Position numbers and translations under genes: made by a program. 64,000 nt of DNA from Linanthus parryae (lineage: Eukaryota; Streptophyta; Magnoliopsida; Ericales; Polemoniaceae): positions 82,377,495-82,441,494 of the forward strand of contig JALGPY010000005.1 of NCBI GenBank assembly GCA_023055425.1, given 5' to 3'. The notes beneath the pieces are model-generated. The model saw nothing but the letters and a program-made list of their open reading frames with translations. It made no database searches and was not told where the DNA came from. Below, piece after piece: positions 55,449 to 64,000 of this stretch. How positions within the stretch are numbered: position 1 is the stretch's first letter; every line of letters starts with the position of its first letter.

Positions 55449-56651
55449 GTGTCTTTTGAGTTTGTTTTCTCAGGACCACAAGAAGCAGGAGATTCTACTA
55501 AGCATGTGAAGCGAGGACTACTATTAAGGTCCCCCTACTGTTTCTACTGTCGGGGTAACCATGAAGAAGAAGACGCATGCATAGTTTCGTGCTCTCGATG
55601 CGACATTTATCATGACAATCGGGACCCATGTCGAGTTCATCCACCCCAGCTTCATCAGCATCAAGAGGATTCATCAGCGAGTATGGAAGAATGGCTTAGT
55701 ATTATGGAGGGAATCCAAGTGTGCACAAATTTTTTGTCCATAGTTGCACAACTACCACAAGAGGATTCAGCCACAGGCATGGGATACGTGAGGGAAATGA
55801 TGAAGAGGATAACGAATCGAGTAGATAAACTATCATCGGCAGGGGAATCAAGTGTTCCAGAGACACAAGAGGTGCCCTTTCCACATGACAGTGAGCCTCA
55901 AATTGAACCTTCATCATCACGGCCACAAGTGGAAGAAGTGATACCTGAGCTGAGCAAAGACTGCAGTATCCAGGAACCATTGGTGGACTCGGGCATTTAT
56001 GAGGATTCAGACTCTGATTCCGACTAGGGTGGACATGTGTGCCCAAGATGGGAGGACCTGCCGTATTGCGAGCCAAAACCGCAGGCGCCCTCACTTCCTT
56101 GGCATGAATGGGAAGAAACTGACATTGGAAGCATGTGGTGTGCTGATGACGAAGCTGATGAAACACCTGTTCCCATATCTATTGAGGTAAAATCCCCTAC
56201 TCATACTTTTGAAGAATTATCCATATCTCATATTAATCAAGTCTGTGATGAGTTGGAAAGACTTGTGTATGGAGATTCTTATGGGGAAGAGCATCATAAG
56301 AAACTTTCAACTTCTTGTTCTATTGGCTATTCTATTAACGATCCACACACCATAGTCAAGGAATTTGAAATCAACAAGTGTGTGGGTTTGGATAAATTGC
56401 ATGGGTCATTTGATGAGCATCTAGCACATAAGAGGTATTACTGGGATGAATTTATGGAAAATGATGCATGTGAGCCTAGTGTTACTTTGTGGAAGTTGAT
56501 CAAGAAGATAAATTGCAAGATGAAAAGAGTCAGCTTCTACAACTCTCCACCATTTTCACAACACATGGGAGCACTTGAAGTCATTGAAAAGAGATGGTGG
56601 AAGAAAAAGAAGTGGAGGGATAAATATGCCTCCACAATCTGTTTCGGTTGA
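55449..56651 (+). CDS. Gag-like protein with tandem CCHC motifs and one in-frame amber
   Basis: One frame of about 400 codons runs from 55449 to TGA at 56649-56651, broken only by TAG at 56025-56027. The frame is open upstream to a TAG at 55371 but has no ATG before 55683 (MEEWLSIMEG), so the start is unclear; 55449 is a GTG. Counting from there, Cys31, Cys34, His38, Cys44 and Cys48, Cys51, His55, Cys61 form two exact CX2CX3HX5C motifs. An acidic middle (EDSDSDSD) precedes the amber. The second half has CPRWEDLPYCE, acidic stretches, and a basic WWKKKKWRDKY end. It is the only ORF of a non-autonomous element. Whether the amber is read through or is a mutation is unknown. Confidence 0.6.
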
Positions 56652-58465
56652 GGTAACCGGTTTAGGCTGTCGACCTTAAATTACAAGCGCTGCTTGGGAG
56701 GCAACCGAATGTAGAGTAGAATGCAAATTGTTTCTATTTTTGCTTTTAGTTGTCCTTATTTGATTTTGAGGGGTGAGAGAGATTTGCTTTAATTCTTCCA
56801 ATAAGTGTGCAGGGAAACAGGTACAGAAGACTCTCTGGGTTCCCCTTCTTGATGCGCGCGATAGAGAATGTTCAGTAGGCGCATCAGAATCTGGACGCGA
56901 GGTGAGAATTTTCCGAAAACTGTCAACGGTCCACAAGACCCCTTCTTGTTGTAGTTTCGCGGCAACGGTATCCATGTAGGTCCGGGCACCACAAGTATCT
57001 CTAACTCTCTCTGTTCTACATTTTGAGCCATAATTGTGTAGATCCTCCGCCAAAACATTTAAGCGAGGACACCTTCTACTTGATCTCTAAATTCGTTGAG
57101 GACAACGAAACGCTTAAGTGTGGGGGAGTTTGTGTATAATTTCACCAGCCCTGTTTTGTCTTGCATAGCCTTGTTACATGTAGTTTGTGTAGTACTGTGT
57201 TAATGTGGTTAGTGTAGAGTGGTGTTTAAGTTTCGTACTGTGCTAGTTTAATATTTTCGCATTGTTTGCACATTTAATTATTGAGTCCCCTACCCAAAAC
57301 TTGTGGTTAAGCGAGTTGGACAAAAGCATATAGAGTCTAGGAAAATATGAGAAAATTGAAGAAAAAAATTAGAAAACTAGAAAATCCAAAAAAAAATTAA
57401 AATTTTTGAGTTGGGCAATTAATGAAGCTTGAAACTAGAGAGAGTTCAGTGAAAGAGTCTCAATGAATAAGAAGTAGCGTAGTGGGGAAAACCTTAATTT
57501 TTAGTATCTTGCGCACCGTTTTCATGAAAGGAAGTTACGAATATTCAGGGAATGTGGAATGTAGATGTCGGGCATACCTTTAGTTCCTATATTGTGCTAG
57601 GAGGATTTAGTCCTAAGGTGGTTGAATAGTCTGTTTTCAGTGGAAACTTGTGGCCTCTTGAAATCTGGGGTGGACCATCGTGTAGAGTCGGTTCAATGTG
57701 GTACACTGCTTTAGCCTAAGTGAATTTAGGGAGTGTACACCACCATCCCTTACGACGGTTTCAAGAGATAACCGAAAAAGCCCACGCTTAGTTTCTCTAA
57801 CTGCACGGCTGAAATAATTAGAAGAGAACGAAAAACAAAAGAAATCAAAATATTCTCTTGGACTAGATACGGTTAACAGCCTAATGTGCCCCCGTTCGCG
57901 ATGGGAATTTGGATGAAAACCATATAGAGCGTCTAAGGAAAATTAAAGTCAAGACGTATTACACGGTGTTATATCTCCTACCATTGGGACAATTTGTGTT
58001 CAATGCAATAACGGCTAAGAGGGTCTGACAACCTCATATCACTTGGCGACAAAAGACTACCGTAAGACTAAGGATGCCTAGACCCTCTGAGCTGACGGAC
58101 GTGCCCGGATCTTGGATTGATTTTGGTGGATGTTTGTGGACCCCTTAGTGATCTTGTGCGTATGATCATTGTATTTTCAATTCCTAGCTGCGGTTGTGTG
58201 AATTGTATAAGAGACTTGTGAGAGCTTGATGATTTTGGTTAGTGATAGCGAGATTGCCCATCTCAAATGAAAAAGTAACGATATGTGTTGTTTCATTCTT
58301 GCATTGTTTAAAATCGAGTTGCATTGTGTATATTCATGTAGATTGCATCGGGTGTGTGTGTTGTTTGTGTCACATGGCTAGTGGAGTTGTATTCAATTTG
58401 GTGGATTGAAAACGTAGTGTGATGATTGATTTTTTCTCGGGACGCGTAAAAAGGTAGAGTGGAGT
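56652..58465 (+). other. Non-coding 3' interior of the LINE-nested element
   Basis: 1.8 kb with stops in all frames that I checked. It starts with a GCTTGGGAGGCAACC word and contains no RT or integrase motif. Confidence 0.6.
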
Positions 58466-60158
58466 TGATAACTCTCTATTAGAGTTATATTTCTTGCACA
58501 TTTTTAATGTTTTGCGTATTTCCCGGCTTGATAATCTTAGTTTTACACTATGAATGTTGAGGAAACATAGAAGAATGAGCTTTATGCACTTTATTGTTAG
58601 TCCGGGCGTTTCGATACATATTTCGATGTTATTTGTCATATTTAATCGCTTGGTATGGTTTCTTATGTTTTCTTGACAGGGACGGATGCTTAACGATAGC
58701 TAGGAGGCATGAAACGAACTTCGGAAACAAAGCAAGCTCAAGAGGAAGCAAGAGAAGCAAAGTTGGAAGAGCAAAAGTGACCAACCTTCACTATTTCAAG
58801 AGTATCTTGAGTTCTACAATGAATTTTGGAGTGAGGCTAGTGGAAAATGAAATTATACTCAAAGATCTTTCCAACGATAGGTCACATAGCTAAATCGGAG
58901 ATCGGAGGAAGAAGTTAAGGCCCGTCAAAGTTGGAGCCAAAAAGCTGGTAGGGAGGAGAATCTTTGCTGGTCGTACGACCAATCAGAGTGTTCCTACGAC
59001 CAGTCTGCTCAACAACACGCAAATTTTGGGTTTTAATGCAATTTTTAACAACTTTTGGACGGGGAGTTCACTGGTGGGAACTAATATTCGACCTAGGGGA
59101 CTACTCCAAGACATATTGACGTGAGAAGCAAGAGCACATTCACACAAGTAAGAAGACGAAGACGAGGAAGCTCCGATTGAGAGTTTAATTTCTTTTCTTC
59201 TTCCTCTATCAATCTCTTTATGGATTAACTATCTTGTTTTACTAGTTTGAATAAGATTAGCTAGTCGTTTTGGTAAGCGTCTCTACGAGAGCCTAGGGTT
59301 TATGTAGACGGTTACGCTCTTCCGGATTTAGACTTGTTTCATGCTTTTGATTATGATTTATTGGATGAACGTTGATTTCATGAACTTGTTATTGAATCTG
59401 GTCTATTGACACTACTAGTTTATGATTTGATAGTCATGAAATCTAGGGTTTATTCGTAGTCATCTTCTTGCTCAGTTTTAATATATTTTCTTGTTACATG
59501 TTCCTGTTCCGAGCTTAAAACTTAGTGTGAAAGGAGTGATCAACCGGACGTACTAGCTAATTAGATGAGTGCACGACAGTGACTCAACCTAATTGTGAAG
59601 AGAACCTGAACACAATCCCAAATCACCAAGACCGAAAAGGAGAAGTGTTAGGATTGGCCTTAGTGTGGGTAGATTCGGTAGGATTAGTTAGTTGTTCCGT
59701 GAAACGGTGGGCCGACAAGACCCGTTATCATACCAGTAGATGACCTGCTAGAACGGACCGGTAGACAACATGAGACCGAGAGGAGATTGTAGTCAACCGA
59801 GACGTAAAATGACATGAGACCGACAGGATAATGTCATAGTGTATTACCCGGCTGAACTAGAATAGGATTCCCGTGTTACATAGCTGAACCGGAATTCGTC
59901 TACAGCCCTAGGTGATCTAGAGATCGCCTAGGTTCTCTTTATTTGATTTATTCATTATAAAAAATACAAAAATGTTAGCTTTGTTGTTATTTCAATTCTT
60001 AAATCAATCAAATCTTTCCTCCTGTACCGTACTCTAAATTAAGTAACTAATTAAATAACCTCAAGTCTGTACTCGTGAGATTGATAAATCGGGGTTGAAA
60101 TACCACCCCTATGTTACTTGACCGTGCACTTGCGCATACACGTTAAGAAATCGCGTCA
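58466..60158 (+). repeat. 3' LTR of the LINE-nested element
   Basis: 1693 bp partner of 53636-55331, preceded by the purine-rich AAAAAGGTAGAGTGGAGT. The palindrome is kept near 58968-58983. Confidence 0.9.
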
Positions 60159-60163
60159 AATCA

Positions 60164-61740
60164 CCTGATTTATCCACCGAAAGCCAAAACCCATTCTCTC
60201 CATAGTAGCTCGCATAAAATCCCACTCAACCCTATCATACGCCTAGCTCTAATATGCTTTGAGGGCTAGGAAACCATTCTTGCCTTTCTTTCTATTCTTC
60301 ATAGAATGGAACAGTTCAAAAGCAATGAGTATATTATCTGAAATCAGTCTACCTGGGACGAAAGCTGTCTGATTTTAAACTAACTTCAGACGATTTGCCA
60401 TGGCTTTCGCAACAATTTTGTAAATAGTAGAGCATAAACTGATAGGGTCTAAATAAGTAGGTTTCCTGACCTGTTTAACCTCCAGAATCAAGGCAATAAT
60501 CGTATGGTTGAAAACCGCAACGTTACCATCTCCATTAAGGATACTAAAGAAAATCTCCTCAACTTCTCCACCTACAACGGGCCAGAAACATTGAAAAAAC
60601 ACAGCTGGAAAGCTGTCGGGTCCTGGTGCTTTAACTGGCGCTAACATACCCAAAGTAATCTTGACCTCTTCTGAGGTAAAAGTAGAGTCAAGTGATGCTC
60701 TTTGTTCTAACGATACCAGCTCCTCTACATTCCCCATCATGGGTTCCATGACTGCACGCATATGATCAGTGGTTGCAAAAATCCCCCTGAAATAATCTTC
60801 CAAAAGAGACGTAATATGTGAAATATTCGTACGCCACAAGCCCTGCTCGTGTTCTAGACCCACAATCCGATTTCTACTACGCCGGATCGAAGCTTTATGG
60901 TGAAAGAAACTTGTGTTCCGATCTCCCTTTCTCATCCACACTTCCCTGCTTCGTTGTCTCCACATCTCTTTTTCCAACAATAAATTTTGAAGAATGGATT
61001 GTCGAATAGTTCGCGACTCAGCCACATCAGCCGCTGTTTGAGGTCCCTCGGCTAACTGAGCAAATATGTGTCTCGCCTTCTTGAGTCTTGCTTTAACACT
61101 CCTGAAAACTTCCCTACTCCAACCTGAAAGTGCTTGAGCCATGCCATTCAACTTCCCATTGAATGGACCGTTGAAACTGGTCCAATTGTCCTTCATTAAA
61201 TGAGCACGTCGTTGTTCTTGAAACCACATTGTCTCAAACTGAAAGCTCCTGTTAATTATGACGTTTCGCAAAATTCCCGACGGCCATACCACCTGAAGCG
61301 GAACATGATCAGAAACTTCGGTGACAAGGTGATCAACCTTGGCAACACCGTAAATATCAGTCCAGTTATCTGTAACTAGACACTTGTCCAATATTTCCCT
61401 TATAATGTAGTCATCGCCTCGGTTTTTTGTCCGAGTGAAACAAGCACCAGAAAAACCAAGATCCCTGAGCTGAGACCGATTTATACCCCATTAAAACCCT
61501 CTATCTGACTAAAAGAGACTGCTCTTCCTCCTTCCCTTTCTGACAGAGACATAAAGGCGTTAAAATCACCTACCACACACTAAGGGTGGTCATCAGGGCC
61601 AAGACGTTAAAGCAAAGTCGAAGAATTGTGTCTTTGACTTCTGTAGATAGTGCATTCCAGACAGATTGACCACCTCCCATGTGGCAGCCATCCAGGAGAT
61701 CCACTATCTCCGTATCATTGTCTTTATATTCGCACTTATC
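60164..61740 (-). pseudogene. LINE ORF2, endonuclease end and RT N-terminal half
   Basis: A 338-codon open frame (60375-61391) carries the end of the endonuclease domain (VSDHVPLQVVW), the linker WMRKGDRNTSFFHHKAS, and the RT entry APGPDSFPAVFFQCFWPVVG, then SLCSTIYKIVAKAMANRLK. Upstream, after frameshifts, the words GDFNAFMS and LGFSGACFTR (61400-61570) continue the endonuclease. Downstream (60375-60164) the frame breaks but reads AYDRVEWDFM...RWINQV, ending at the LTR insertion. It is an unusually long open piece for a broken LINE. Confidence 0.85.
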
Positions 61741-61751
61741 CATATGGGGGC

Positions 61752-62247
61752 TGTGAGATAGGTTCGCCCTCGATACTAACCGCGCGGGAGTTGTAGGGTT
61801 CAAGTGGCTTGGAGGTTGGAGCATGGCTCGTCGCGCGCGAGCCCACGGCTGTACTCGCGCGACCATTTATTAACTGTCTAAGAGATTTAATGAAAGTGTA
61901 ATGTGTCATATATATACGGTCAACCATTTGAACGGTCCCTACATATACGGACGATCGTGTAACATGCCTTATATATAAGGGCGAACGTGCCGTTACGAGG
62001 TGGATATCTAGCCGTCACTTGCGGATGCATTAACCCCTTGTAACGACACACTTATGCCCTATATATAGGAATGTTGGCCTTCCATTGCAACTATCATATC
62101 TTTTGCTAATCATCATACTGTCTCTCTCCCAGACATTAGCAAGAGCTTACTCTTTCCCCTACGCCCTTACTCACTCTCTGTGCTTATTCTTATTCTCGAT
62201 TACAACTGTACCTTGAGATCTTCCCTAGAAGTATCCTAAAGTACACA
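61752..62247 (+). repeat. Probable 5' LTR of a Gypsy (Tat-type) element
   Basis: Runs from about TGTGAGATAGG to GTACACA, directly before TTTGGTGAACCCGA, a primer-site-like sequence that precedes a gag region. It has CTATATATAGG near 62060 as a TATA region and CT-rich DNA after it. The right edge is fairly clear, the left edge is a guess; the second LTR is outside the window. Confidence 0.55.
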
Positions 62248-62280
62248 TTTGGTGAACCCGATTTGTACAATACCTTCGAA

Positions 62281-64000
62281 ACTTTCAAGAGCTCTGCAAT
62301 CATGTCTCATGAAGCTAACCCTCGTGAAGTCAATAAATCTCCCTCAAGGGAAGAAGTCTCAAGATAGGAGAACCCCCTCAATATCACCACCAACACCAAC
62401 GTCCAGACCCAGGCAACTTCTGGGAAAAACCAGTCTTTGGAGATGCCGAACGCCACAATTCAGAGCCAGGCTAGGACTATGCAAGACCAACCTGCCCAGA
62501 TAGCGCAAATTATAGAGATTCTTGGAGGAATTGCACAAAATGCCACCCAGGGAGCTTAAGTCCCTCTAGGAGCAACCACGACACCTACACCACATAACTT
62601 TGCCCATTCAAACCCATGATCTTCGATCCACCCTCCTCTTCCTCAGGGGCCCACGCCCCAACAACCAAGATTTCCATAAGGGCCTCCTCTCGAGTCTAGT
62701 TATCAGCCATAGCATGTATCTACTGGAAATCCACTATCATATCCATTGGTGCCCTCATATGCGACCAAGGTCCAAGCCAGGTACACACCTCCACCTCCTT
62801 ATGATCCTAGCATGCCCTACATACCTGGATTTGCTGCCACACCATCCTCGACCCCAAAAAGAAGCGAACCTGCGAACGTGACCGCCTTGGAGCAATGCTT
62901 GGATAGCGCGCCACCAATCCTGCGCCATATCTACCTAATCCCTAACCCTGCTGGGTACAAGGCACCCAAGTGGGAGAAGTTTGACGAAATCAACAGGAAT
63001 GCACAGGAGCATGTGATGCGGTTTTTTGATTTGATGGGCCCGCACATGATCGTCACAAGGCTTCTAATGCGCGAATTCCCGAAGTCTTTGGGAACTGTCG
63101 CGTACAAATGCTACAAGACTTTGGAGGCGGGCTCCATCAAAACCTGGGAGGACATTGTTAAGAAATTTTAGACTAAGTTCTTCCAGGTCTATGAGAAGGT
63201 CACCACAATACATTTGTCGCGCATGCATCAGAAGCACGATGAAGAGGGAGTTGCTTTCATAAAAAAAGTTCAGGATAAAATCGCCAGAATGTGTCGATGA
63301 GGTGCTCGAGAGTGTCCTAGTGGAAATTTGTCTCCAGGGAATGCGAGACGAATACAAAGGTATGCTTAGAATCTACAAATGCCTACCTTCTCCAAGTTAA
63401 TTAACCGTACCAGGAACATTGAGCCCATCGTGGAGAAGCAGAAGAAGAAGTACTCGCATGATCGAGCACCAGCAAGCTCTGGTTTCAAGGTTGGGAGATT
63501 TAGTTACAAGCAAGGATGCGAGGCTGAAGTTAATGCAACCTTGGCTCAAAAGCAACCGGGAGGTCCACCAAAGGAACCACCCCCATTTCCATGTTCGATC
63601 CGGAAAATCACAGGCCTATGCAAGCAGTGGAGGAAAGATGGGGTCCTCCCTGCATTGGAGCATAAACCAAGTGGAGAGCAGCTGCGAGATCCAGAATGGT
63701 GTGAGTGTCATGGTCAAGTCATGCACCCAAAAAAAGACAACAGGAAGTTGAGGTAGTTAGTGGATAGGAAGATAAAGGAAGGTCAGTTGTCATTGATGAG
63801 CCAACCAAAGATGTGCGCAACAATCCATTGCCATCCCACTCACAGCGGTAGCCAAAAGGGAAAGAAGTGGCAAAGATCTCGATCTGAGATTACGAAGAAA
63901 CAGCAGATAAAGACGTTCCATTTGTGGCTGAGATCCGCGAAGAGGAAGATTACGCCATTGATACGGAAGACTCTCGAGCCGCACGCTCGAATGGCTTGGT
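62281..64000 (+). pseudogene. Degenerate Gypsy gag (Tat-type), runs off the window
   Basis: From MSHEANPREVN (62301) with an early stop, then a Pro-rich linker, then the retrotrans_gag region at 62890-63170: PKWEKFDEINRNAQEHVMRFF, REFPKSLGTVAYKCYKTLEAGSIKTWEDIVKKF. After stops it continues with FSKLINRTRNIEPIVEKQKKK (63380-63450), a block with WCECHGQVMHPKKDNRKL (63690-63750) in the place of the usual nucleic-acid binding motif, and a basic stretch to the window end. Stops at about 63171 and 63753 show decay. Confidence 0.7.

Larger units (their letters stand above)
53636..60158 (+). mobile_element. Non-autonomous Gypsy-like LTR element in the LINE
   Basis: 6523 bp with LTRs 53636-55331 and 58466-60158 (about 18 differences in the first 250 bases). 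Flanking target duplication CATCA/AATCA (53631-53635 and 60159-60163). After the 5' LTR comes TTTTTGGAGCCGTTGCCGGGGAC, close to the Athila/Tat-type primer-site region. The 3.1-kb interior has one gag-like frame (55449-56651) and no protease, RT or integrase. The GCTTGGGAGGCAACC word after the ORF is shared, as I recall, with Tat/Athila-type elements. Confidence 0.9.
51301..61740 (-). mobile_element. LINE (non-LTR retrotransposon) split by an LTR element
   Basis: Minus-strand LINE. The T-run at 51301-51322 on the plus strand is its poly(A) end. ORF2 parts run from 61740 down to 60164, then resume at 53635 after a 6.5-kb LTR insertion and continue to 51557. At the junction the protein words WINQV and MKCISTVTYS join as in intact LINEs. 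Order from the 5' side: endonuclease, reverse transcriptase, zinc-binding region, RNase H. The 5' end abuts a Gypsy LTR near 61750. Confidence 0.88.

Overview
The window is plant nuclear DNA, most likely from a eudicot. It holds one complete nuclear gene with GT-AG introns and a plastid transit peptide, surrounded and filled by layered transposable elements. These include Copia and Gypsy LTR elements, LINEs, a tRNA-derived SINE, hAT-like MITEs and a small Helitron. I saw no bacterial, organellar or CRISPR-like content. All coordinates and comparisons were read by eye; no alignment or database search was run.

Layout. 1-2776 is the 5' part of a minus-strand Copia element (Angela-like LTR at 1365-2776). 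2950-7250 is a decayed Ty3/Gypsy pol on the plus strand, split by a solo Angela-like LTR (4593-6022) with the target duplication GCGTG. 7590-12000 is a Gypsy gag remnant. It is split by a compact non-autonomous LTR element (7891-9964, target duplication AAGAA), a later tandem duplication across the LTR/gag junction (9693-11024), and a LINE 3' fragment. 12289-35403 (minus strand) is the host gene, plastid diaminopimelate epimerase (DapF, lysine biosynthesis). Its nine exons rebuild an uninterrupted 371-residue protein with both catalytic cysteines. Its 12.8-kb intron 2 and its 3.6- and 3.7-kb introns hold hAT-like elements, a Helitron, a LINE and other debris.

35404-43912 holds the promoter side of the gene, a SINE, a LINE endonuclease fragment, a hAT-like element nested in another, a 2.67-kb solo Gypsy LTR and a long GA microsatellite. 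44033-50373 is a structurally complete but non-coding Copia-type element. 51301-61740 is a minus-strand LINE split by a 6.5-kb non-autonomous Gypsy-like element (53636-60158), whose only ORF encodes tandem CCHC motifs. 61752-64000 is the LTR and gag of another Gypsy element that runs out of the window.

The most unusual signal is inside the 44033-50373 element. From about 45113 to 49957 its interior carries at least 39 short inverted repeats. The stems differ in sequence (4-13 bp), but the loop is nearly always a version of CCTGAAG(T). Arm pairs stay complementary as they diverge, including G-T wobbles. This looks like an array of structured RNA or DNA hairpins in place of gag-pol, and I do not know a described counterpart. 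A second candidate is the 53636-60158 element, whose ORF has two CX2CX3HX5C motifs and one in-frame amber codon.
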